A DNA stretch of 64,000 nucleotides from contig NZ_JAGGLR010000010.1 in NCBI RefSeq assembly GCF_017874715.1, positions 1 through 64,000 on the forward strand, in the 5' to 3' direction. Source of the DNA: Streptomyces iranensis. GTDB taxonomy: Bacteria; Actinomycetota; Actinomycetes; Streptomycetales; Streptomycetaceae. The position numbers and the translations under genes are program-made. Under the pieces are notes generated by a model, which was not told where the DNA came from, searched no databases, and saw only the letters and a program-made list of their open reading frames with translations. Of this stretch, positions 38,894-46,335 are shown one piece after another (within the stretch, counting starts at the first letter, position 1; each line of letters begins with the position of its first letter).

Positions 38894-40330
38894 GTGCGCA
38901 CTCGGCTCCTCCCCCTCCTCATCGTCCTCATGGCGGGCGTGCTGCTCGCGCTCGGCTTCCCGCTCGCCGGGAGCCTGGCCGCCCGGGAGCAGCAGCGCGT
39001 GGTCGTCGACCGGATCGACGACACCGCGCGCTTCGCCGCGCTCGCCCAGTTCGTCACCGCCGGGCCCACGGGGGCGGTCGGCGCGGAGGGGAACGAGCGG
39101 CTGAACACTCTGCGCGCCGAGCTGAAGCGCTACCACGACCTGTACGGCATCCGGGCCGGGGTCTTCTACCGGGACCGGGACGCGCCGCCCATGGCCGAGG
39201 CGCCCGGTGGCTGGCGGCTGCCGGACACGGGTGAGAGCGCCCAGGCGTTCGACGAGGCCCTCGCCGGGCGCCGCAGCCACGATCCGCCCCAGGTGTGGCC
39301 CTGGCAGCGGGGCAGGCTCACCGTGGCGTCCCCTGTCGTCCGCGACGGCGATGTGGTGGCCGTCGTCGTCACCGACTCGCCCACCGGCCAGATGCGGTCG
39401 CGGACCCTGCACGGCTGGCTGGTCATCGGCGCGGGCGAATGCGCCGCGATGCTGCTGGCCGTCGGCGCCGCATTCCGGCTCACCGGATGGGTGCTGCGGC
39501 CCGTACGCGTCCTGGACACCGCGACCCATGACATCGCGACCGGGCGGATGCAGTCACGCGTCGCGGCCGCCTCCGGGCCGCCGGAGCTGCGGCGGCTGGC
39601 CCGCTCGTTCAATGAGATGGCCGACAACGTCGAGCAAGTCCTCGAACAGCAGCGGGCGTTCGTCGCCGACGCCTCCCACCAGTTGCGCAATCCGCTCTCC
39701 GCGCTGTTGCTGCGCATCGAGCTGCTGGCGCTGGAGCTGCCGGACGGCCATGAGGAGATCGCCTCGGTGCGCGCGGAGGGCAAGCGCCTGGCCAGCGTCC
39801 TGGACGATCTGCTCGACCTCGCCCTGGCCGAGCACTCCGCCGCGGATCTGCGGCTCACCGATATCGCGGAGCTGGCCACCGACCGGGTGGACGCCTGGCT
39901 TCCGGTGGCCGAGCGGGAGGAAGTCGGGCTCGCCTACACCGGCCCCGCGGCCATCACCGGCTGGGCCGACCCGGTGGCCCTGTCCAGCGCGCTGGACGCC
40001 GTCGTCGACAACGCCCTGAAGTTCACGCCCGAGGGGGCGCATGTGGAGGTCTCGGCGCGTACGGAGGGCGACACCGTGGCGATCGTCGTCGCCGACGGCG
40101 GCCCCGGCCTCACGGAGGACGAACTCGCCCGCATCGGCGACCGCTTCTGGCGCAGCAGCCGCCACCAGAACGTCTCGGGCTCGGGTCTGGGCCTGTCCAT
40201 CACTCGCGCGCTGCTCGCGGCGGGCGGGGGCACGATCGACTACGCGCCCAACGAGCCGTGTGGTCTGCGCGTGACCATTACGGTGCCGCGGTCGGGGCCC
40301 GGTGAGGCCGTGACGACCGTAAGGACGTGA
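38894..40330 (+). CDS. gluK: GluK: sensor histidine kinase for glutamate
   Basis: A 478-residue membrane kinase. TM1 is at about 7-29, followed by an extracytoplasmic sensor domain (about 30-172), TM2 (about 173-198), and a HAMP domain. HisKA has DASHQLRNPLSAL (His262), and the HATPase has DNALKFTPEGA, DGGPGL and GSGLGLSI. The start is GTG, 18 bases after gluR. The last codons (GTGACGACCGTAAGGACG) are the first copy of a degenerate tandem repeat that continues past the stop. Confidence 0.9.
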   Translation: MRTRLLPLLIVLMAGVLLALGFPLAGSLAAREQQRVVVDRIDDTARFAALAQFVTAGPTGAVGAEGNERLNTLRAELKRYHDLYGIRAGVFYRDRDAPPMAEAPGGWRLPDTGESAQAFDEALAGRRSHDPPQVWPWQRGRLTVASPVVRDGDVVAVVVTDSPTGQMRSRTLHGWLVIGAGECAAMLLAVGAAFRLTGWVLRPVRVLDTATHDIATGRMQSRVAAASGPPELRRLARSFNEMADNVEQVLEQQRAFVADASHQLRNPLSALLLRIELLALELPDGHEEIASVRAEGKRLASVLDDLLDLALAEHSAADLRLTDIAELATDRVDAWLPVAEREEVGLAYTGPAAITGWADPVALSSALDAVVDNALKFTPEGAHVEVSARTEGDTVAIVVADGGPGLTEDELARIGDRFWRSSRHQNVSGSGLGLSITRALLAAGGGTIDYAPNEPCGLRVTITVPRSGPGEAVTTVRT

Positions 40331-40450
40331 CGCGGACCGCGAGGACTGTGAGGCGGGCTGTGTCCGTGAGGCGGGCTGTGAGGTCCGTGACGCGGGCTGT
40401 GAGTCCGTGACGCGGACCGTAAGGACGTGACGCCGGCCGTAAGGCCCGCT
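40310..40450. repeat. Degenerate 20-bp tandem repeats at the gluK 3' end
   Basis: Seven imperfect copies of a roughly 20-bp unit, GTGACGCGG[AG]C[CT]G[TC][AG]AGG.C. They begin in the last six codons of gluK and run through the convergent gap toward the methyltransferase. No hairpin terminator is obvious; the repeat itself is the main content. Confidence 0.7.
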
Positions 40451-40456
40451 CGCCGT

Positions 40457-41059
40457 TCAGTCCCGCGGCTTGCGCCAGACGATGCTGTAGCGCCACAGGA
40501 CGTGGCGGCGGTACCGCGAGCCGGGCAGGAGGTCGGCGGCCAGCGCCCGCATCTCCGGGTAGGTCACCGGCGGCGGCCATACGACGGGCGACGGGTGCTG
40601 CCAATGCCCTTTCCTGGCGCGGTGGACCTTACCGACGGCCACGGCGGCGAGGACGTGCGGCAGGTCCCTGGGCATGGTGTTCCGGGCGAGGCCGACGACA
40701 ACCAGGACCCCGCCGGGCCGCAGCAGCTCGCGCATGCGGACCAGCCCGGTGGCGGCGTCCATGTGGTGCAGGGTGGCCACCGACGCGATGACGTCGAACG
40801 AGGCGGGCTCGAAGGGATGGCTCAGGAAATCGCCGAGGACGTAGTCGACGTCGTCCCCGTACGCACGTCCCTGATCGATGCCGGCCGCGTCGCGGTCGAT
40901 CCCGGTGACGTGCGGCACGGTCCGCCGGAGCGCGCGGGCGAGCATGCCCTCGCCGCAGCCGACGTCGAGGGCGCGCTGGGCGCCATCGGGGACCGCGTGA
41001 AGGATGCGGGGGTGGTAGTGGATGTTGTGGTTCCACCGACTGCCGTTCTTCACTGTCAT
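40457..41059 (-). CDS. Class I SAM-dependent methyltransferase
   Basis: A 200-residue methyltransferase of the UbiE/Methyltransf_11 type. Motif I is ALDVGCGEGMLARAL, the acidic residue after beta-2 is in VTGIDRDAAG, motif II is FDVIASVATLHHMD, and LLRPGGVLVVVGLARN follows. ATG 41059 has AGGATC upstream. The frame extends to 42028, but that part mirrors the TAXI gene. It is 62 bases downstream of the TAXI gene and may share its transcript. The substrate is unknown. Confidence 0.85.
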   Translation of the reverse strand: MTVKNGSRWNHNIHYHPRILHAVPDGAQRALDVGCGEGMLARALRRTVPHVTGIDRDAAGIDQGRAYGDDVDYVLGDFLSHPFEPASFDVIASVATLHHMDAATGLVRMRELLRPGGVLVVVGLARNTMPRDLPHVLAAVAVGKVHRARKGHWQHPSPVVWPPPVTYPEMRALAADLLPGSRYRRHVLWRYSIVWRKPRD

Positions 41060-41121
41060 GTGAAGATCCTGCCGGACCAGGTCCCGGCCGTCGGCCGTAT
41101 CGAGGCGGCAGCGGTGCCGGG

Positions 41122-42111
41122 CTACGGCTTGACCGAGCGGTAATAGCGCGCCGCGCCCTTGTGGAGGGCGAGGGGATCGGTGAAGACGGCGGTTCGCAGG
41201 TCCACCTTCTGGGCGGCGTGCACCTTCGCCCCGATGCGGTCCCGGTTCTCTATCACCGTGCGCGTGACGCCCTCCGCCAGACCGGGTGCCACCCGGTCCG
41301 TGGTGACCAGGAGGTTCGGTACGGCGATCGTCTTGACCGGCTCCGGTCTGCGTATCTCCTCGTATGCGTCGGCGGGCACGGTGGCCGCCCGGTAGTAGCG
41401 CGTCACCCCGCCCTGCCGGTGCAGTGGGCCGGTGAGGTCGCCGAGCTGGACGAGCCGGATCGGGTAGGCGTGGGCCAGGGTGCGCACCGCGGTGGTCGGC
41501 AGCCCGCCCGACCAGAAGAACGCGTCGAGCTTGCCCTGCCGCAGCAGCCTCGGCATGGCGTCGATGCCGACCCGCTTGGCCCGGATGTCCCGGTCGAAGT
41601 CGAGCCCGGCGGCCTTGATCAGCGCCCGGGTGATCAGCTGCACGCCGGAGCCGTCGCCGCCCACGCCCACCCGCAGATGCTTCAGATCGCGGGCCGACCG
41701 TACGGACGAGCCCCTCGGCACGACCAGCTGCATGTAGTCGTCGTACAGCCGGGCGCAGGCCCGCAGCCGCCCCGCTCCCTCGCCCTGGTAGGCGGCGACG
41801 GCGTCGGTGGCGGCGATGGCGAAGGTGGCCCTGCCCCGGGCCAGCCGCTCGACGTTGTCCGGGGACCCCCTGGACCGCTCCAGCCGCACATCGACATCGG
41901 GGAGGTCCCGGGCGAGATCCTGTTCGAGCATCCGGCCGTAGGTGTCGTAGACCCCGGTGGAGACCCCCGTCGCGAACGTCACCCGGCCGCTGGGCGAGGG
42001 GCCGCCGCCCGACGCCAGCAGCCACCACAGCAGCAGCCCGAGGGCGACGAGGCCCGCGGCGGCGGACTGCAGGGCACGGCGCCGGTCCAGGCGCGGAAGG
42101 GTGAGGGCCAT
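41122..42111 (-). CDS. TAXI-family TRAP-type solute-binding protein, orphan
   Basis: A 329-residue extracytoplasmic binding protein. After a basic N-terminus and one membrane anchor (about 20-38) comes the TAXI fold: VTFATGVSTGVYDTYGRMLEQDL, GRATFAIAATDAVAAYQGEG, LRVGVGGDGSGVQLITRALIKAAGL and KLDAFFWSGGLPTTAV. TAXI proteins normally serve a TRAP permease for dicarboxylates or glutamate-like acids. No such permease is present here. ATG 42111 has AGGATC upstream; the longer frame only translates a 24-bp repeat. Confidence 0.85.
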   Translation of the reverse strand: MALTLPRLDRRRALQSAAAGLVALGLLLWWLLASGGGPSPSGRVTFATGVSTGVYDTYGRMLEQDLARDLPDVDVRLERSRGSPDNVERLARGRATFAIAATDAVAAYQGEGAGRLRACARLYDDYMQLVVPRGSSVRSARDLKHLRVGVGGDGSGVQLITRALIKAAGLDFDRDIRAKRVGIDAMPRLLRQGKLDAFFWSGGLPTTAVRTLAHAYPIRLVQLGDLTGPLHRQGGVTRYYRAATVPADAYEEIRRPEPVKTIAVPNLLVTTDRVAPGLAEGVTRTVIENRDRIGAKVHAAQKVDLRTAVFTDPLALHKGAARYYRSVKP

Positions 42112-42137
42112 GGCGAGGATCCTGCCAGGCCCGCTGA

Positions 42138-42257
42138 CGGGAGGGGAGGGGCGAGCGGTTACGGGAGGGCGGGAGCGAGCCGCTACGGGAGGGCAGGAGC
42201 GAGCCGCTGCGCGAGGGGAGGGGCGAGCCGCCGCACGAGGGGAGGGGCGAGCCTCGG
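42138..42257. repeat. Five 24-bp tandem repeats
   Basis: Five consecutive 24-bp units (42138, 42162, 42186, 42210, 42234), consensus CGGGAGGGGAGGGGCGAGCCGCTA with changes between units. They fill the gap between the iclR stop and the TAXI start and do not overlap either. Confidence 0.8.
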
Positions 42258-42283
42258 AACCCGTCGTGCGGGCGGCCACCCGC

Positions 42284-43033
42284 TCATCTGCCGGAGCGCA
42301 GGGCTCTCGACAGGCCGAGGGCCGCGGTCCGGACCGCCGGTGCCAGCTGCGCCGGCCGGAAGCGGCCGCGGGGTACGGCCACCGACAGCGCCGCCACCGA
42401 GGTCGGCCCGTCGAAGACGGGAGCCGCGATGCAGCTGACCCCCGGAGCCGCCTCTTCTTCCTCGTAGGCCAGACCCGCGACCTGGGCCTGCTCGACGGCC
42501 GTGCGCAGCCGGTCCGGATCGGTGATCGAGTGGGGGGTGAGGGCTGGCAGAGGCGCAGCCAGGATCTCCTCGACCAGCTCCGAGCCCGAGAACGCCAGAA
42601 GTGCCTTGCCGACGCCGGTGCAGGTCAGCGGCAGTCGGCCGCCGATGCGGGACGGCAGCCGAAGGGCGTCGTGGCCGTGGATACGCTCGACGTAGACCAC
42701 CTCGTGGCCTTCGCGCACCCCGAGGTGCACGGTTTCGTGCGTGGCCTCGAAGAGGTCCTGCAGGAACGGCAGCGCGGCCTCCCGCAGATCGCGTCGGCGC
42801 GGGACGAGTGAGCCCAGTTCGAAGAGGGCGCCCCCGAGCCGGTAGCTCTCGGCGTCGCGTTCGAGCAGGCCGAGACGGACCAGATCGGCGCAGAGCCGGA
42901 ACACGGTGGTCTTGGCCAGCCCGGTACGCACGGACAGTTCTGTGAGACGGAACGCGCCGCCATCGGGACGGAAGCAGTCGAGGACGGCCATCGCCTTGTC
43001 GAGCATGTTGCCCTGTGCGCTGTTCCGTGTCAT
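42284..43033 (-). CDS. IclR-family transcriptional regulator
   Basis: A 249-residue regulator. The winged helix-turn-helix (about 10-70) has MLDKAMAVLDCF, RLTELSVRTGLAKTTVFRLCADL and LERDAESYRLG. The IclR effector domain (about 75-245) has HLGVREGHEVVYVERI, LPLTCTGVGKALLAF and CIAAPVFDG. The start at 43033 overlaps a perfect dyad and has no ribosome site; ATG 43006 with AGGG upstream is an alternative. The next genes on its strand are the TAXI protein and the methyltransferase, which are candidate targets. Confidence 0.85.
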   Translation of the reverse strand: MTRNSAQGNMLDKAMAVLDCFRPDGGAFRLTELSVRTGLAKTTVFRLCADLVRLGLLERDAESYRLGGALFELGSLVPRRRDLREAALPFLQDLFEATHETVHLGVREGHEVVYVERIHGHDALRLPSRIGGRLPLTCTGVGKALLAFSGSELVEEILAAPLPALTPHSITDPDRLRTAVEQAQVAGLAYEEEEAAPGVSCIAAPVFDGPTSVAALSVAVPRGRFRPAQLAPAVRTAALGLSRALRSGR

Positions 43034-43039
43034 GGAACA
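43021..43039. promoter_or_regulatory. Operator-like dyad over the iclR start codon
   Basis: TGTTCC (43021-43026), seven bases, GGAACA (43034-43039). The centre holds the iclR ATG. IclR-type regulators often bind TTCC-GGAA dyads, so this fits an autorepression site. Confidence 0.55.
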
Positions 43040-43141
43040 CAGTGTGCCGGTGCCCGGCCGTCGGCCCATACCCGAGGGACGGGCCGGTGGCCCGGCCGGT
43101 GGCCCGGTCCACCGCCCGGCAGAGGGGCTTCTGTGAGCGCC

Positions 43142-43147
43142 TACCCT
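43142..43147 (+). promoter_or_regulatory. -10 element of miaB (leaderless)
   Basis: TACCCT fits TAnnnT, and six bases separate it from the GTG at 43154. This supports that codon as a leaderless start over the in-frame GTG at 43133. Confidence 0.5.
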
Positions 43148-43153
43148 TGTTGG

Positions 43154-44686
43154 GTGACCATCAGCAGCGACCGGAGCCCGGCAGTGGACGTTCAAGCACC
43201 CAAGAGCTACGAGATCCGCACCTACGGGTGCCAGATGAATGTCCATGACTCCGAGCGGCTCTCGGGCCTCCTGGAAGAGGCGGGCTATGTCCGCGCGCCC
43301 GACGGCACCGGCGAGGGCGAGGCCGACATCGTCGTCTTCAACACCTGCGCGGTGCGGGAGAACGCCGACAACCGGCTGTACGGCAACCTCGGCCGACTCG
43401 CACCGATCAAGGCGCGGCGGCCTGGCATGCAGATCGCCGTCGGCGGCTGTCTGGCCCAGAAGGACCGCGACACCATCGTCAACAAGGCCCCCTGGGTCGA
43501 CGTGGTCTTCGGCACCCACAACATCGGCAGCCTGCCGGTGCTGCTGGAGCGCGCCCGCGTCCAGGAGGAGGCCCAGGTCGAGATCGCCGAGTCCCTGGAG
43601 GCCTTCCCCTCCACCCTGCCGACGCGGCGCGAGTCCGCGTACGCCGCGTGGGTCTCCATCTCCGTGGGCTGCAACAACACCTGCACCTTCTGTATCGTCC
43701 CGGCGCTGCGCGGCAAGGAGAAGGACCGCCGCCCCGGCGACATCCTCGCCGAGGTGGAGACCCTGGTCGCCGAGGGCGTCACCGAGATCACCCTGCTCGG
43801 CCAGAACGTGAACGCGTACGGCTCCGACATCGGCGACCGCGAGGCGTTCAGCAAGCTGCTGCGCGCCTGCGGGAAGGTCGAGGGACTGGAGCGGGTCCGG
43901 TTCACCTCGCCGCATCCGCGCGACTTCACCGACGACGTCATCGCCGCCATGGCGGAGACGGAGAACGTGATGCCGCAGCTGCACATGCCGCTGCAGTCCG
44001 GCTCGGACACCGTGCTCAAGGCGATGCGCCGCTCGTACCGGCAGGAGCGCTACCTGGGCATCATCGAGAAGGTGCGCGCCGCGATGCCGGACGCCGCCAT
44101 CTCGACCGACATCATCGTCGGCTTCCCCGGTGAGACGGAGGAGGACTTCGAGCAGACGCTGCACGTGGTGCGCGAGGCGCGCTTCGCCCAGGCGTTCACC
44201 TTCCAGTACTCCAAGCGGCCCGGGACGCCCGCCGCCGAGATGGACGGCCAGGTGCCCAAGGCGGTCGTCCAGGAGCGCTACGAGCGGCTGGTCGCCCTCC
44301 AGGAGGAGATCTCCTGGGAGGAGAACAAGAAGCAGGTCGGGCGCACGCTGGAGGTGCTGGTCGCGGAGGGCGAGGGCCGTAAGGACGACGCCACGCGGCG
44401 GCTGTCCGGCCGTGCCCCCGACAACCGTCTGGTGCACTTCGCGCGGCCCCAGGAGCCGGTTCGCCCCGGTGATGTCGTCACCGTCGACATCACCTACGCG
44501 GCCCCCCACCATCTGCTGGCCGAGGGCCCGGCCCGGGGCGTGCGGCGCACTCGCGCCGGGGACGCCTGGGAGCGGCGGAACGCGCCCGGGGAGAAGAAAC
44601 CCGCGGGTGTGATGCTGGGCCTGCCGACGGTGGGCGCCCCGCCGCCGCAGCCGGCCGCGCCCACCGCGGGCTGCGGCTGCGACTGA
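43154..44686 (+). CDS. miaB: MiaB: tRNA-2-methylthio-N6-dimethylallyladenosine synthase
   Basis: A 510-residue radical-SAM methylthiotransferase that thiomethylates i6A37 of tRNA. MTTase Cys26 (YGCQMN), Cys65 (NTCAVRE) and Cys99 (GGCLAQ) hold one cluster. Cys173, Cys177 and Cys180 (CNNTCTFC) hold the radical-SAM cluster. The TRAM domain is C-terminal, and the tail ends in a Cys pair (TAGCGCD). The substrate is supplied by miaA three kilobases downstream. GTG 43154 was chosen from the leaderless promoter and family alignment by memory; GTG 43133 remains possible. Confidence 0.93.
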   Translation: MTISSDRSPAVDVQAPKSYEIRTYGCQMNVHDSERLSGLLEEAGYVRAPDGTGEGEADIVVFNTCAVRENADNRLYGNLGRLAPIKARRPGMQIAVGGCLAQKDRDTIVNKAPWVDVVFGTHNIGSLPVLLERARVQEEAQVEIAESLEAFPSTLPTRRESAYAAWVSISVGCNNTCTFCIVPALRGKEKDRRPGDILAEVETLVAEGVTEITLLGQNVNAYGSDIGDREAFSKLLRACGKVEGLERVRFTSPHPRDFTDDVIAAMAETENVMPQLHMPLQSGSDTVLKAMRRSYRQERYLGIIEKVRAAMPDAAISTDIIVGFPGETEEDFEQTLHVVREARFAQAFTFQYSKRPGTPAAEMDGQVPKAVVQERYERLVALQEEISWEENKKQVGRTLEVLVAEGEGRKDDATRRLSGRAPDNRLVHFARPQEPVRPGDVVTVDITYAAPHHLLAEGPARGVRRTRAGDAWERRNAPGEKKPAGVMLGLPTVGAPPPQPAAPTAGCGCD

Positions 44687-44695
44687 GCGCACGGC

Positions 44696-44701
44696 TAGGC
44701 T
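44696..44701 (+). promoter_or_regulatory. -10 element for the LigB-like gene
   Basis: TAGGCT ends seven bases before the ATG at 44709, the spacing of a leaderless Streptomyces transcript. It lies just beyond the miaB stop. Confidence 0.45.
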
Positions 44702-44708
44702 GACGATC

Positions 44709-45488
44709 ATGCTGATCGCCGCCGCCGTCTGCCCGTGTCCGCCGCTGCTGGTGCCCGAGGTCGCCGCCGGAGCCGCCCCCGAGCTGGACGGGCTGCGCGC
44801 GGAGTGCTTCGAGGTCATCCACGCCCTCGCGGCGGCGCGTCCGGAGTGTCTGATCGTGGTGGGACCCGCCGATCGCGCCGGGCGCGGGCCGCATGCGCAG
44901 GGCGCGGCCGGATCGTTCCGCGGCTTCGGCGTGGAAGTGGATGTGCGGCTCGCCGCGCCGGTGCCGGAGCGGCGAGCCGCACCCGTGACGGAGGACGGGG
45001 CGTCCGGCGGCAAGGACGCCCCGGACGGCGGATCCTCGCGCTCGCTGCCGACGTCGCTGGCGGTCGGCGCCTGGCTGCTGGAGCGCGCGGGGTGGGACCC
45101 GGCGGTGCCCGTCGAGGGGCTGGGTGTGGGGGAACCTCTCGCGGCCGAGCGGTGTATTGAAGTCGGAAGGGAGCTCGCCGGGCGGGCGGAGCGGGTCGTG
45201 CTGCTGGTGATGGGCGACGGCACCGCATGCCGCACGCTGAAGGCGCCGGGCTATCTCGACGAGCGGGCGGCCGCGTTCGACGCCGAGGTGGCGCGGGCGC
45301 TGGCGGCCGCCGACACCGGGGCGCTGGCCGCGCTCGACGAGGAGTTGGCGTACGAGCTCAAGGCGGCAGGTCGCGCGCCGCTGCAGGTGCTCGCGGGGGC
45401 GGGCGAGGGGGCGCGCCTGAAGGGGGAGTTGCGGTATGACGAAGCGCCGTACGGCGTGGGGTATTTCGTGGCGAGCTGGTCGTCCTAA
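44709..45488 (+). CDS. Class III extradiol dioxygenase (LigB)-like protein
   Basis: A 259-residue protein with the LigB/MEMO-like fold. The opening PPLLVPEVAAGAAPELDGLR, the central SLAVGAWLLERAGW and the KAPGYLDERAAAFDAEVARAL region align with family patterns I recall. The usual PHPP histidine is replaced by Cys (CPCPPLL), and the later SH pair is replaced by AC (GDGTACRTL). So the standard iron site looks missing. The gene lies between miaB and miaA, as its counterpart does in M. tuberculosis. Function is unknown; dioxygenase activity should not be assumed. Confidence 0.75.
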   Translation: MLIAAAVCPCPPLLVPEVAAGAAPELDGLRAECFEVIHALAAARPECLIVVGPADRAGRGPHAQGAAGSFRGFGVEVDVRLAAPVPERRAAPVTEDGASGGKDAPDGGSSRSLPTSLAVGAWLLERAGWDPAVPVEGLGVGEPLAAERCIEVGRELAGRAERVVLLVMGDGTACRTLKAPGYLDERAAAFDAEVARALAAADTGALAALDEELAYELKAAGRAPLQVLAGAGEGARLKGELRYDEAPYGVGYFVASWSS

Positions 45489-45494
45489 CCCGCT

Positions 45495-45526
45495 CGCGGC
45501 CGTGGAGCCTGCGCTCCACGGCCGCG
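45495..45526. terminator. Bidirectional terminator
   Basis: A perfect 14-bp stem, CGCGGCCGTGGAGC (45495-45508) and GCTCCACGGCCGCG (45513-45526), with loop CTGC. It lies between two convergent genes. Confidence 0.85.
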
Positions 45527-45600
45527 TACCGGCGGGGCCGGCCGGTCCGGGCCCGGCATCGCCCGCCCCCGTCTTCTGTGCCTTGTTTGCTTGGCCGGTC

Positions 45601-45843
45601 TTATGCGTCGCCCTTGTGCTTGGGCTTGCGCTCGTCCATCTGGGAGAGGCGGTTGAGAGCGTCCTTCGCCTTGCCCGTGCCAGTCTCGATCTTGGCGCTG
45701 TACTTGCCCTTGGTCCTGGTGTCGACCGACTTGGCCGCCTTCTCCAGGCCCCGCCCGATCCTGGCCTCGTGCTGCTGCGCGAAGCTGCCGGCCCTGCCCT
45801 TCATCTGACCGGCCTTGGCCTTGAGATTGTCCATCAGGCCCAT
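45601..45843 (-). CDS. MT0933-like antitoxin-family small protein
   Basis: An 80-residue, Lys-rich helical protein: MGLMDNLKAKAGQMKGRAG, ARIGRGLEKAAKSVDTRTKGKYSAKI, then GTGKAKDALNRL. This is the PF14013 (MT0933_antitox) pattern. No toxin gene is next to it, so the antitoxin label may be only a family name; the protein also resembles CsbD-type stress proteins. It is 24 bases downstream of another small gene on the same strand and probably co-transcribed. Confidence 0.8.
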   Translation of the reverse strand: MGLMDNLKAKAGQMKGRAGSFAQQHEARIGRGLEKAAKSVDTRTKGKYSAKIETGTGKAKDALNRLSQMDERKPKHKGDA

Positions 45844-45867
45844 GTGCCACCTACCCTCGTCGGTTGC

Positions 45868-46119
45868 CTATGCGCGGGCGCTCTCACCGGTCTCGCTGTC
45901 GGCCGCGTCGGCCGCGGACTGCTGTTTGGGGATCCCGGCGCCTTCACCCGCCGGATTCTCCTTCCCGCTCCGCGCGGCTTCAGCCCCATCCGCGGTCCCG
46001 GACTCGGTCTCCGCCGTCATGACGTCGGCCGTGGCCTGGGAGTCCCGCACGGACGGTGCCTCCCCGGACGAACGGCTCGCCTCCTTCGACGCACGACGAA
46101 ACCTGGAAAACACGCCCAT
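45868..46119 (-). CDS. Small hydrophilic protein of unknown function
   Basis: An 83-residue protein with a basic start (MGVFSRFRRASKEAS) and a low-complexity Ala/Glu/Ser/Asp remainder with no fold signature. Similar short MGVFSRFRR proteins are, as I recall, common in Streptomyces. It starts at an ATG with GGAG five bases upstream, or as a leaderless message from a sigma-B-like promoter. It is followed by the antitoxin-family gene. No function can be given. Confidence 0.65.
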   Translation of the reverse strand: MGVFSRFRRASKEASRSSGEAPSVRDSQATADVMTAETESGTADGAEAARSGKENPAGEGAGIPKQQSAADAADSETGESARA

Positions 46120-46128
46120 ATCTACTCC

Positions 46129-46152
46129 ATACCTTACTCGTGTGGGCGAAAC
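46129..46152 (-). promoter_or_regulatory. Sigma-B-like promoter of the small-protein pair
   Basis: On the minus strand: GTTT (46152-46149), 14 bases, AGGTAT (46134-46129). Five of six -10 bases match the GGGTAT stress consensus. The ATG at 46119 is ten bases further. Confidence 0.45.
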
Positions 46153-46335
46153 TCGCGTGGGCGGAATCCCGTGCCGCCCGGAGTGCCCTCTTGTGCGGTG
46201 CGCGGCGACTGTGCGGCGCGCTGCGGCCGATTCCTCCGAACCGGCCCTCGGAACCTCGCAACAGGCAACGAACCCGGCGGTGCCCCGTTACGTCGCTCAT
46301 TCGAGGAGCCCCGGGGCATTTGCGAGACTGGCCCG

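Noticed and set aside
42284..45235. Extension of the iclR frame to 983 codons through miaB
   Set aside because: The added part is antisense to miaB; the IclR domain begins at 43033 or 43006.
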